From positions 1 through 64,000 of the forward strand of contig NZ_DAHVNP010000037.1 of NCBI RefSeq assembly GCF_027319265.1: a stretch of DNA of 64,000 bases, read 5' to 3'. The position numbers and the translations under genes are program-made. The DNA comes from Ferrimicrobium sp. GTDB taxonomy: Bacteria > Actinomycetota > Acidimicrobiia > Acidimicrobiales > Acidimicrobiaceae. Under the pieces are notes generated by a model. The model was not told the DNA's origin and made no database searches. It was given only the letters and a program-made list of their open reading frames with translations. Shown in pieces: positions 44,544-52,587 of this stretch (position 1 is the first letter of the stretch; each line of letters opens with the position of its first letter).

Positions 44544-46091
44544 CTAAGACGCCGCATGCATAATGATGTACAACCAACCGGCAACCCCTCCGAGGGCCAC
44601 CATGAGCGTGACCGCTGCAACCTTAGCCCCTACCACATGTTGGGTCAGTGGAGCGAGATCGCGACGGAAGATCTTGAGCACCGCGTAGATACTTCCGATG
44701 ATGCCAATCGCCATCACCACCAACTGCACATCGACGATCGTCGGGTTGGAGATCAGGTGATAGTTCACCAGCGACCACTTCGAGGTATTCACGCCGAAGA
44801 TCTGCACAATGGCTGGTATCAGTCGTGGAACGTGCTTAAAGAACTTCGGTAGTTGTCGGGCGAAATAATCCATGCCAACGATCGGGATCAGCGCGTACGA
44901 CAGCGGAAGGAAGACCTGGCGGAATGGATTCACCTTCTCCATGAAGTTGCCTTCTGCATGAACCCCTCGAGCAGGATCAAGGAAGAGCATCTGGTAGCCC
45001 TTGAAGAGTGCCGCCGTGAGCAACGCACTTAGGACGATGATCACCAAGTAGTCGATCGGATTTGGATAGTGATTCCACCCCGTCATCCGGTTGAGATAGT
45101 TGTCAAGATTGGCATAGACGTTGGTGGCGTTGATCTGCTGATACAGGACCAAACCCCACAGCAACGCTACAGCCCATGCGATATCTGCACGGCGACGCTT
45201 GGGTGCGATAACCGAGGTGAGTGGACTCTGTAGATAGAAACCAACGTTGTTCGAGGGGCAGGCCTTGTAGCACTCCGTGCAGAGACCACAGGCCGCATTT
45301 GACTCCGCCGAGCCCGGCCAGGTATACCAAGGACATCCATAACCGGAGGTCCCACCACGCATGCAGTCCTTCGTGGTGCAGGCGAGGCAGACCGCCCGAT
45401 CATTGGTTCGAAAACCAGCCACCGACCCCATCGAACCAACCGACCCGATCAAGGCCGAAAGTGGGCAGAAGTAGCGGCAGAAGGTCCGGCGTTCGAAGAC
45501 CAGATAGAAGGTCACCGCTGACACCACGATACCGAGCACCATCCACGAGGTGTCGCGCGGTGTCCCTGGTCCAGCAATGTTGAAGTACTCCTCTAGAAAG
45601 GTGAGGAAGACAAAGGTTCCCACTGAGAGGGTAAAACCCCACTGCGCCCAGCTCTCAGGAAGCTTGCGGCCAAGGCCGAGCGGCTTCTGTAGACGCTTGA
45701 AAAGCGTACGCCGTTGGATCCACTCGGCAAAACCACCAAAGGGACACATCGAACACCAGGCACGACCGATCACGGCCATCATCACAAAGACGAGACAAAA
45801 CCACAGGTACCAGGTGATAGCCGTTGCGAAGTTAATCCCTGGATCGGCAACACCAAGGAACCCGAGGAAGATCACCAGCCAGAAGATGATCTGGTTCGGG
45901 ATAATCATCAAAAACTGTGTGGCCCGCTTGGAGAGGATCCGAGCGATCACCGGGTGACTCGCCACATTGGCTTTCTTAGGGAGATCTGTCCCCTTAAAGC
46001 GATCTTCACTGGCCACCACCGGTATGTGAAGACGCTTCGAGATCACATCATCCGTTACTAACTTGACTTTTGTCGGTTCGACCTTCGTCAC
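44544..46091 (-). CDS. NapH/NosR-like polytopic 4Fe-4S membrane protein
   Basis: A 515-residue membrane ferredoxin. GTG 46091 is chosen because AGGAGG lies six bases upstream. About eight or nine helices are visible. Between helices 2 and 3 is AWC113SMC116PFGG, and after helix 4 is RRTFCRYFCPLSAL, the paired CxxxCP-type motifs of the NapH/NosR/CcoG family. A cytoplasmic loop holds CLACTTKDCMRGGTSGYGCP and a full cluster motif CGLCTECYKACP. The C-terminal half adds four helices, more than NapH has. Likely exchanges electrons between quinol and cytoplasmic Fe-S/flavin partners, the neighbouring fusion protein being the obvious one. Confidence 0.85.
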   Translation of the reverse strand: MTKVEPTKVKLVTDDVISKRLHIPVVASEDRFKGTDLPKKANVASHPVIARILSKRATQFLMIIPNQIIFWLVIFLGFLGVADPGINFATAITWYLWFCLVFVMMAVIGRAWCSMCPFGGFAEWIQRRTLFKRLQKPLGLGRKLPESWAQWGFTLSVGTFVFLTFLEEYFNIAGPGTPRDTSWMVLGIVVSAVTFYLVFERRTFCRYFCPLSALIGSVGSMGSVAGFRTNDRAVCLACTTKDCMRGGTSGYGCPWYTWPGSAESNAACGLCTECYKACPSNNVGFYLQSPLTSVIAPKRRRADIAWAVALLWGLVLYQQINATNVYANLDNYLNRMTGWNHYPNPIDYLVIIVLSALLTAALFKGYQMLFLDPARGVHAEGNFMEKVNPFRQVFLPLSYALIPIVGMDYFARQLPKFFKHVPRLIPAIVQIFGVNTSKWSLVNYHLISNPTIVDVQLVVMAIGIIGSIYAVLKIFRRDLAPLTQHVVGAKVAAVTLMVALGGVAGWLYIIMHAAS

Positions 46092-46135
46092 CGTTTCCCT
46101 CCTCAGCACACCTATATATCCTCGTCCGAACTATT

Positions 46136-46160
46136 CATTAGCTATGGACTAATGGTTAGT
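46136..46160. promoter_or_regulatory. Nested inverted repeats in the Rrf2/NapH-like intergenic region
   Basis: CATTAG (46136-46141) N7 CTAATG (46149-46154), and overlapping it ACTAA (46148-46152) TGG TTAGT (46156-46160). The region lies between the divergent starts at 46091 and 46208, upstream of a TATATA box (46113-46118, minus strand). It is a likely binding site for the Rrf2 protein controlling both directions. Confidence 0.6.
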
Positions 46161-46207
46161 GTAGTTCAGTGATTTTGCTTTGTCAAGTCCGAGGGTAACC
46201 TTTAGCT

Positions 46208-47053
46208 ATGAACTTATCGATGTCACGCCGCAGCGACTATTGCGTACGAGCAGCGCTCTATCTCGCAAGGACTGCGGAGCGCACCGAGGCGACAAAGGTC
46301 AAAGAGATCGTGGCAGAGATGGGGATACCCGCCAGCTTTGCCTCTCAGATCCTCGCCGACTTGGTGCGCACCGACGTCGCAACGTCCAAACCTGGACGCG
46401 ACGGCGGTTATCGGCTAAAACGGGATCCCGAATCGATCACCCTCCTCGAGCTCGTCGAGGCTGGTGAAGGTCCGCTTCGCGCCGATCACTGCGCGCTTGG
46501 CAATGGACCCTGTCGATGGGACACCGTCTGTCCACTGCACACCAGCTGGCAGTCGACCGTCGCCGCCGTACGCGAACAGCTCACCACGATCACCCTCGCC
46601 GCCATTGTTGAGGAGGATATCCGTCTTGAAGGCAAGCACGAGGAACCCGTCGATGGTCACCGTTTCTTCCATAGCATCGAAGCGGAGGACTCTAGCTTTG
46701 TCGAACTACCACTTCCTAGGGTCGAAGAGTCGCTTGGACACCTTCGCGACCAGCAACTCCTCGAGGAACTACGCGACCCGCTCCACAGTATTGAAACCAT
46801 CGGCACTACGAACCTCGCAATGGCCTATCTCCTCGAAGGAGGAAGGCGGCTTATCCTTGAGCTGATCAGCTCTGGTGAAGAGACCATACGCCTTGAGCTC
46901 AACCTCGAGCCCATCGCGATCGACCCCCAGCGAGTGGAACTCAAAGGGCACGCCATGATCCGTACCAATAGATCGATCGATCCTGCTCCACTGGTCCGCC
47001 TCATCCTCAACAGAACCGCTCGGCTCCTTGAGACCGTAGCGGCCCAGCACTGA
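46208..47053 (+). CDS. Rrf2-family Fe-S regulator with C-terminal extension
   Basis: A 281-residue regulator; normal Rrf2 proteins have about 150. The winged helix has MSRRSDYCVRAALYLA, VKEIVAEMGIPASFASQILADLV and SKPGRDGGYRLKR. The cluster triad is C95-x6-C102-x5-C108, close to that of NsrR-type NO sensors (x5-x5), and the conserved Asp after helix 1 (SDY) is present. After residue ~150 an extra ~130-residue domain, predicted alpha/beta (LAMAYLLEGGRRLILELISSGEETIRLELNLEPIAID), has no family I recognise. It is divergent from the NapH-like/fusion genes, so it probably controls them in response to NO, O2 or redox state. Confidence 0.85.
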   Translation: MNLSMSRRSDYCVRAALYLARTAERTEATKVKEIVAEMGIPASFASQILADLVRTDVATSKPGRDGGYRLKRDPESITLLELVEAGEGPLRADHCALGNGPCRWDTVCPLHTSWQSTVAAVREQLTTITLAAIVEEDIRLEGKHEEPVDGHRFFHSIEAEDSSFVELPLPRVEESLGHLRDQQLLEELRDPLHSIETIGTTNLAMAYLLEGGRRLILELISSGEETIRLELNLEPIAIDPQRVELKGHAMIRTNRSIDPAPLVRLILNRTARLLETVAAQH

Positions 47054-47098
47054 CGCTCCGGGGAACGATTCACCGAGTCCTCGCGTTAGCACTCACAT

Positions 47099-48454
47099 AT
47101 GACCTGTGCTCTTTGGCTGCGTGGCGATCTCCGACTCTCTGATCACGCTGGTTTTGCGTTGATGTCGGAGCAGACCAAGCCCTGGGTCGCGTTCTTCAAC
47201 CTGGACCCGTCGCTTGCTGACGCGCTGACACCCCATAAGCGTGCGTACCTCATGTCGGCACTGGCAGACCTCGACGAACGCCTCAGCGCAGGACTAAGTC
47301 TGCTCTCCGTTGACCCCGTAACGACACTGCCGGGGCTCCTTGCAACGCACGGCATCGACACCGTCTACACCCATGGTTCAGTCGGTCCTGGCATGCGACG
47401 CCGGCTCAACCGTGCCGCAAAGGCCTTTCGCAACCAAGGCATCACCTTGGAGGCTCTCGATACCGCCTACGCCGTGCCCCCTGGCACCCTACGAGTGCAG
47501 GGCCCATCAGCCGCCAACACGTCAACGGTGCAGGGTTATCGTGTCTATACCCCCTTCTATCGAGCCTGGCGTCCGTTGGCGCTTGAAACCGAACCCATCG
47601 AAACTCCCTCTATCCTCGCCCCCGAGCGGCTCGCTCGCGACTTTACACTCGGCACACCCGACGAGGCTGGGGGTGAACGTGTCGCTCATGCAGATCTCGA
47701 GCGTTTTCTCCGTGAACGACGCGCCCGCTATCGATCTGATCGAGACTTTCCCGATCGGGCGGCCACCTCGGCCTTAAGCACGCACCTCCACTTTGGCACC
47801 CTGCATCCACGTACTGTTATCGCCTCCCTGGGGCCAGATGATGAGAAGTTCCTCGCCGAACTCGCCTGGAGGGAGTTCTACGCCGATGTGCTCCACCACC
47901 ACCCAACCGCCACGACGACAGAACTCGACCCTCGTTTCCGATCGATGCAATGGAGACAGGATGGCGACGAACCTGAGCTCCTGGCGGCCTGGAAACAGGG
48001 GCGAACCGGCTATCCACTGGTCGATGCGGGAATGCGGGAGCTACGCGCAACCCATCTGATGCATAACCGTGTCCGCATGGTCACCGCATCCTTCTTGATC
48101 AAGGACCTGCACTTTGACTGGCGTATCGGTGCCCAGTACTTTGAGGAACAACTCCTCGACGGCGATCTCGCCTCTAACCGGATGAACTGGCAATGGGTCG
48201 CCGGCACGGGGACTGATGCTGCCCCGTATTTTCGTGTCTTCAATCCGATACTGCAATCGAAAAAGTTTGACCCCGATGGTAACTACATCAGACGATGGGT
48301 GCCAGAGCTGGCTGGACTCAGTGCAGACGCGATCCACGCTCCGTTCGAGCATCTCGATCCGACAAGTATCGGCTACGTCACCCCAATCGTTGACCATCGC
48401 ATCGAGCGCCAAATCACCTTGGCGCGCTATGAGGCAGCGAAACGATCGGACTGA
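47099..48454 (+). CDS. phr: Deoxyribodipyrimidine photolyase (CPD class I type)
   Basis: Light-driven repair of cyclobutane pyrimidine dimers, 451 residues. The N-terminal Rossmann-like antenna domain begins ALWLRGDLRLSDH. The FAD-binding domain has STHLHFGTLHPR, ELAWREFYADVLHHHP, TGYPLVDAGMRELRATHLMHNRVRM, FLIKDLHFDWRIG and NRMNWQWVAGTGTDAAPYFRVFNP. The start is ATG 47099. It lies 45 bases after the Rrf2 gene on the same strand, so it could share its transcript. Confidence 0.95.
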   Translation: MTCALWLRGDLRLSDHAGFALMSEQTKPWVAFFNLDPSLADALTPHKRAYLMSALADLDERLSAGLSLLSVDPVTTLPGLLATHGIDTVYTHGSVGPGMRRRLNRAAKAFRNQGITLEALDTAYAVPPGTLRVQGPSAANTSTVQGYRVYTPFYRAWRPLALETEPIETPSILAPERLARDFTLGTPDEAGGERVAHADLERFLRERRARYRSDRDFPDRAATSALSTHLHFGTLHPRTVIASLGPDDEKFLAELAWREFYADVLHHHPTATTTELDPRFRSMQWRQDGDEPELLAAWKQGRTGYPLVDAGMRELRATHLMHNRVRMVTASFLIKDLHFDWRIGAQYFEEQLLDGDLASNRMNWQWVAGTGTDAAPYFRVFNPILQSKKFDPDGNYIRRWVPELAGLSADAIHAPFEHLDPTSIGYVTPIVDHRIERQITLARYEAAKRSD

Positions 48455-48511
48455 CCCAACTCGCCACGACGAATGCATCCAGGCAAGAACCTGAATGCCA
48501 CACCACTAATT

Positions 48512-48529
48512 TAGTAAGCATATATACTA
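48512..48529 (+). promoter_or_regulatory. Operator-like inverted repeat over a -10 box
   Basis: TAGTA (48512-48516) N8 TACTA (48525-48529) is an inverted repeat overlapping the -10-like TATACT (48523-48528). The ATG of the next gene begins 6 bases after the -10, so the transcript should be leaderless or nearly so. A MarR-type gene ends this operon and may act here. Confidence 0.55.
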
Positions 48530-48534
48530 TCTGC

Positions 48535-48960
48535 ATGATTGAGATCACTCGCGCAAGCGCCAACTCGAAGGCACAACCCTCAGCCATCTTCGCCCGTTGG
48601 GCAGACCATGCAACCTGGTCAGAATGGGACACCGATACCGAGTGGGTGCGTCTCATGGGTCCAGTGGCGACGGGGACCCGTGGGGTGATGAAGTCAAAAG
48701 GGGCACCCAAGATCAAGTTCTTCATCAGCGCCTGTGTTCCTGATCGTGAATATGCTGACACGACGAAGCTCTTTGGTGCAACGCTTGTCTTCGCCCACTG
48801 GGTTCAACCCAATGCGGACGGTGGTGGCTCTCGACTCGACGTCGCTGTCAACATCGAGGGACCATTCGCCTTTGTGTGGGCAAGGATCTTGGGTCGAGGA
48901 TTCAAGAGGTCGGTAGGGGCAAGCCTTGACCGGCTCGTAGCGCTCGTCGAGGCGCCATGA
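48535..48960 (+). CDS. SRPBCC-fold (polyketide cyclase/START-like) protein
   Basis: A 141-residue protein of the SRPBCC ligand-binding fold: MIEITRASANSKAQPSAIFARWADHATWSEWDTDTEWV is the typical first strand, two short helices and Trp-rich entry. RLMGPVATGTRGVMKS follows, and a C-terminal long helix (GRGFKRSVGASLDRLVALVE) closes the cavity. Ligand unknown. It is the first gene of a three-gene operon with EVE and MarR proteins and overlaps the EVE gene by four bases. Confidence 0.85.
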   Translation: MIEITRASANSKAQPSAIFARWADHATWSEWDTDTEWVRLMGPVATGTRGVMKSKGAPKIKFFISACVPDREYADTTKLFGATLVFAHWVQPNADGGGSRLDVAVNIEGPFAFVWARILGRGFKRSVGASLDRLVALVEAP

Positions 48961-49367
48961 ACGCCTGGCTCGGAGTCGTCTCCGCCGAGCATGTGCGCCG
49001 GGGCGTAGGCGCTGGCATCGCTCAGATCGGACATGGCAAGCGTGCGGGGCTCGCGAGGATGGCTGAAGGTGACATTCTGGTGTACTATTCGCCAACCGAG
49101 CGTCTGGGCGATCAGGTAAAGCTGCAGCACTTCACCGCTCTCGGTACGGTCAGTGACAGCGAGATCTGGCAAGCCGATGAGGGCGACTTCAAACCCTATC
49201 GTCGCCGCATACGGTACGAGTCCATACGTCCACTCCCCCTCCGAGAGGTCAGCTCGCTACTCGATCTAACCGCGGATGCCCATTGGGGCTACCAGCTCCG
49301 CCGTGGTCTCATCCCACTCACACCGCACGACCGCGAGCTCCTCTGGCAACGGATGGTGCTCAGTTGA
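48957..49367 (+). CDS. EVE-domain protein (PUA-like)
   Basis: A 136-residue EVE/UPF0310-type domain protein. WLGVVSAEHVRRGVGAGIAQIGHGKRAGLARMAEGDILVYYSP and FTALGTVSDSEIWQADEGDFKPYRRRIRYES follow the EVE plan (opening WxxVxS strand, GD-x-VYY, F-x-A-x-GxV). EVE domains bind modified bases in DNA or small RNAs and often accompany restriction systems. Here it stands alone without a nuclease, so it may sense a modified nucleotide. The ATG overlaps the SRPBCC stop. Confidence 0.8.
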   Translation: MNAWLGVVSAEHVRRGVGAGIAQIGHGKRAGLARMAEGDILVYYSPTERLGDQVKLQHFTALGTVSDSEIWQADEGDFKPYRRRIRYESIRPLPLREVSSLLDLTADAHWGYQLRRGLIPLTPHDRELLWQRMVLS

Positions 49368-49379
49368 CGGGAACGAATC

Positions 49380-49886
49380 ATGGGCGATAACACCCTGCAA
49401 AAGCGAAGGCTAGCGAGCAACTTCTCAACTGATCAAGAGAGTCCAGGCCTTGGACTCTGGCGAGTCAGCAACCGTTGGCAAGCCCACCAGCGACGCGCTC
49501 TTGTGCCCTTTGGTCTGACCCATGTCCAATTCGTCCTCCTCGCATCCCTCGTATGGCTGGAGGGAACTGAGCCCGTTACTCAAAACGAACTTGCCCGATT
49601 TGCTCACGTCGATCCGATGATGACCTCTCAGGTCCTTCGCGCGTTAGAGGATAAGGGGATGTTGCGCCGCGAGCATCATCCAAGTGATGCAAGGGCCAGA
49701 GCGCTGGTCGCCACACCGGAGGGAGTCGCAGTAGCGAACCGTGCCAATCGTGCGGTCGAGGAGGCCGATGCCGCCTTCTTCGCACCGCTCACCATCGACG
49801 AACGCGCCTTATTCTCGCAGCTGCTCGCACGCCTCAGTGAAGAGGTACCGCCACGCGAACCCGAGACAGGAACCCAACGCCACTGA
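49380..49886 (+). CDS. MarR-family transcriptional regulator
   Basis: A 168-residue MarR protein: a dimerisation helix (GLGLWRVSNRWQAHQRRALVPFGLTHVQFVLLASL), the winged HTH (VTQNELARFAHVDPMMTSQVLRALEDKGMLRREHHPSDARARALVATPEG) with the DxR wing, and a C-terminal dimerisation helix. It is 12 bases after the EVE gene. Probable autoregulator of the three-gene operon through the inverted repeat at 48512-48529. Confidence 0.93.
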   Translation: MGDNTLQKRRLASNFSTDQESPGLGLWRVSNRWQAHQRRALVPFGLTHVQFVLLASLVWLEGTEPVTQNELARFAHVDPMMTSQVLRALEDKGMLRREHHPSDARARALVATPEGVAVANRANRAVEEADAAFFAPLTIDERALFSQLLARLSEEVPPREPETGTQRH

Positions 49887-49914
49887 CAGTCGTCCGCACC
49901 CTCCTCCTCAAGGA

Positions 49915-49937
49915 GCGTTGGGTGATCACCCAAACGC
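49915..49937. terminator. Palindromic hairpin between convergent marR and holA
   Basis: A perfect 16-bp palindrome TTGGGTGATCACCCAA, flanked by GCG and ACGC, which extends the stem with one bulge. It lies 29 bases after the MarR stop and 22 bases beyond the holA stop, so it could terminate both. No strong T-run. Confidence 0.5.
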
Positions 49938-49959
49938 CAAACCATCGCAGAGGTGTCAC

Positions 49960-50934
49960 TCACGCCCCGACAAAGAGACGGGCGATGCGTGCAACGAGCA
50001 GTTCAAGAACGGTATCGGGATCGAGCATGGATGCACCGCGCAGATCCCGTGCCGCATCGGCGAGCCAACCAACGATCAATCCGACTGATCGGTAGTTGAG
50101 ACGTCGTGCAGCGGCCAGCATGTTGCGCAGGGCAAAGTCGGGCGGCTTGCGTGCACCTACCGAGTCAAGGGCCGCCTTGGCCTGCTCAATACTGCGGACC
50201 CCCGGCGACACCAACACCGCGATGTCGAGATAGCGACGCTGTAGCACCGTGATGAGAAGCTGTGGGGCTTTCTCTGCGGCGAGGAGCCGCTCCAGCGTAC
50301 CCATCGCCTTGGCGACATCACCACGTTCGATCGCGTCCGTCAAGTTCCAGAGTGGGACCTCTCGTGCCTGACCGAGATAGGGGCGAACGTCCTCAACATC
50401 AAAGCTCACGTTGCCACGCTGAAGCCCTGCCAGCACCTGGGCCAGCGGATTGACCTGGGAAAGGTCAACACCCGCGTGTTCGGTGACGAGCGCAAGTGCC
50501 TGGTTCGTTAAACGAACGCCAGCAGCCTGGAAAACGGAACCGATGAAGCTGCGTCGTTCGGCCTCCTTCGTGACGGAGAGCTCCACCTTCTCGATCACTG
50601 GATCCTGCAGGCTGCTCAGAGCCTTCGGCAAGCGCTTGTCGGTGCTATAGAGCGTGACGATGTGCTCCTTGGCCATCGAGGCAAAGCCTTCCGCAAGGAA
50701 GGGCGCGTCCTCAGCCTTGACGACCTCGAAGGAGCGAACGAGGATCCGAAACCGGTTGACGAACATCGGCACCTGCGAGAGCATACCGACAAGATCAGCG
50801 ATCTCATCTTCGCGCAAATCAAAGACCCGCAGTTCCTCACTGGCGGGATCAAAAGAGTTCATCTCCTGGACGATACGCTCCTCGAGAACGATCGGGTCGG
50901 CCGCGACCACCAGAGCTATCGTGCGCGCCGCCAT
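49960..50934 (-). CDS. holA: DNA polymerase III delta subunit
   Basis: Clamp-loader wrench subunit, 324 residues. The N-terminal AAA-like domain without a functional P-loop begins MAARTIALVVAADPIVLEERIVQEM. LRVFDLREDEIADLVGMLSQVPMFVNRFRILVR and the later QVNPLAQVLAGLQ and VPLWNLTDAIERGDVAKAMGTLERLLA blocks are family-typical. The start ATG directly abuts the TAG of the upstream folP2-like gene, so they are coupled. Confidence 0.9.
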   Translation of the reverse strand: MAARTIALVVAADPIVLEERIVQEMNSFDPASEELRVFDLREDEIADLVGMLSQVPMFVNRFRILVRSFEVVKAEDAPFLAEGFASMAKEHIVTLYSTDKRLPKALSSLQDPVIEKVELSVTKEAERRSFIGSVFQAAGVRLTNQALALVTEHAGVDLSQVNPLAQVLAGLQRGNVSFDVEDVRPYLGQAREVPLWNLTDAIERGDVAKAMGTLERLLAAEKAPQLLITVLQRRYLDIAVLVSPGVRSIEQAKAALDSVGARKPPDFALRNMLAAARRLNYRSVGLIVGWLADAARDLRGASMLDPDTVLELLVARIARLFVGA

Positions 50935-51789
50935 CTAGGGCTCAAGCGCGGTCGCGAGGGCCCGATCCCCACGGAGCGCGGCGATCGCATCGAGGGCCTT
51001 AACGGTGCCAAGGACATCATGTACTCGAAAGATCGATGCCCCCTGGATCATGGCAAAACTTGCCGCTGCGATCGATGCCAGGCGTCGTTGACCGATATCG
51101 AGGCCAAGCGCCTCTCCAAGGAAGCCCTTATTGGAGGCGGAGATTAAAACGGGGTAGCCTGTCTCTACAAGGTTGTAGGTTTGACCGAGGAGAGCGAGCG
51201 ACTGCGTAGTCGTCTTGCCGAGATCGAACCCCGCGTCAATGACGATAGCGGCCGGATCGACACCGTCAGCGAGTGCCTGTTCGACCCGCCGATTCAGGAA
51301 ATCACGCACATCCGTGACGAGATCGTCATAGATCGGGTTCGGATCGGGTACTCGAGGTTTGAGACGAATATGGGTAGCCACGACTCCCGCTCCATGGCGT
51401 GCGGCGACCCTCGTATACTCTCGATCGCCGAATCCGGAGATGTCATTGCCCAAATGGGCACCCGCCGTCAACACTGCATCGAGCACCTCCGATCTCCAGG
51501 TATCCACCGAGATCGCAATGTCAAGCCTGCGAGCTATGGCCTCGACCGCTGGCACCACCCGCTCAAGCTCTGCCTCAAGGGTGATCTCCTCACCAGGGCC
51601 TGCCTTCACGCCACCGATGTCGAGAATATCGGCGCCCGCAGCGACAAGGCTATCAGCCTTGTCGAGAAAAAGATCAAAGTCAAAGTAGCTACCCTTGTCA
51701 TAGAAGGAGTCGGTCGTTCGATTCAAGATACCCATGACGATCGGTCGAGCTAGATCAAGAGAACGATCCTTGAGGCGCAAGCGGTCCAA
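50935..51789 (-). CDS. folP2: FolP2-like dihydropteroate synthase paralogue
   Basis: TIM-barrel protein of the DHPS family. I place the start at TTG 51789 (AGAGG six bases upstream, ten bases after the upstream TAA), giving 284 residues; in-frame ATGs further upstream overlap cnoX. It has NRTTDSFYDKG for the usual NVTPDSF, VGGVKAGPG-type IGGVKAGPG, SVDTWRSEV, and SASNKGFLGE where true DHPS has a SRK-type sulfa/phosphate loop. These substitutions match mycobacterial FolP2, which lacks DHPS activity, more than FolP1. The physiological reaction is unknown. Confidence 0.85.
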   Translation of the reverse strand: MDRLRLKDRSLDLARPIVMGILNRTTDSFYDKGSYFDFDLFLDKADSLVAAGADILDIGGVKAGPGEEITLEAELERVVPAVEAIARRLDIAISVDTWRSEVLDAVLTAGAHLGNDISGFGDREYTRVAARHGAGVVATHIRLKPRVPDPNPIYDDLVTDVRDFLNRRVEQALADGVDPAAIVIDAGFDLGKTTTQSLALLGQTYNLVETGYPVLISASNKGFLGEALGLDIGQRRLASIAAASFAMIQGASIFRVHDVLGTVKALDAIAALRGDRALATALEP

Positions 51790-51799
51790 CAGGGACCTC

Positions 51800-52513
51800 T
51801 TAGAAGAGTCGAGAGGTAAAACGCCGCCGGTACTGGCCGATCCTGGCATCACCATCGGGTAGCAAATTGAGCAGATCCAAGAAGCGTTGACGCGCATCCT
51901 CATCGTCCTTAACCGCCTCGAGGAGCTCATCGAGCTGTTGGGTGATCTCGTCCTCGCTCAGCCCAGCGTCGCCCTCCTTGGCCAGTCTGATCTTGGCCTT
52001 GAGCTTTGCGATCTCCGGGGTCTCTGGGAAGCGAGCGAGAATGACCTCCGCCTCATCGAGCTCCCCTCGATCAGCCAAGAGCTTGGCGAGTAAAAACCCG
52101 GCGACCTCATTGGCTGGTTCAAGCTCAAGTGCTTGCTTCAGCGCTGGCTCGTTCCCCTCCTCGATCAAAACATCGACCACCGTCTTGGCCGGTGCAAGCT
52201 TGGCAACAAACTCGCGAACAGCAGACTCTGGGTAGGCACCCACAAAGCTATCGACAATCTTGCCATCCTTGATCGCAAAGACGGCGGGGATCCCTTGCAC
52301 CTTGAATGCTTGGGCAGAGGCAGGGTTATCGTCGACGTTGATCTTGACGAGCTCAACCTTGCCATCGGTCTCAGCCACCACCTTCTCGATGATCGGGCTC
52401 AGGGTTCTACACGGTCCACACCAGGGTGCCCAGAGATCGACCACTACCGGTCGATCCTTGGAGGCCTCAATCACATCCTGCTCAAAGGTAGCATCAGTTA
52501 CGTCCATAGCCAT
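51800..52513 (-). CDS. Thioredoxin-TPR co-chaperone, CnoX/YbbN-like
   Basis: About 237 residues from ATG 52513 (MAMDVTDATFEQDVIEAS); an in-frame ATG at 52549 has GGGAGG only two bases away. The N-terminal thioredoxin fold has LWAPWCGPCRTLSPI and the cis-Pro loop VQGIPAVFAIKDG. The C-terminal ~120 residues are TPR-like helices (EPALKQALELEPANEVAGFLLAKLLADRGELDEAEVILARFPETPEIAKL). CnoX holds oxidised substrates for GroEL. Here the WCGPC active site is intact. It lies ten bases upstream of folP2. Confidence 0.88.
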   Translation of the reverse strand: MAMDVTDATFEQDVIEASKDRPVVVDLWAPWCGPCRTLSPIIEKVVAETDGKVELVKINVDDNPASAQAFKVQGIPAVFAIKDGKIVDSFVGAYPESAVREFVAKLAPAKTVVDVLIEEGNEPALKQALELEPANEVAGFLLAKLLADRGELDEAEVILARFPETPEIAKLKAKIRLAKEGDAGLSEDEITQQLDELLEAVKDDEDARQRFLDLLNLLPDGDARIGQYRRRFTSRLF

Positions 52514-52587
52514 GGATTCTATTCGGAATGCAACGGCTCTCAAGGTCATGACCTCCCGGAAGGAGCAGAATCGGGTACCATGAGACC

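Noticed and set aside
50935-51789. Functional folate-pathway dihydropteroate synthase
   Set aside because: Key loop residues follow FolP2, not active DHPS, and no folB/folK neighbours are present.
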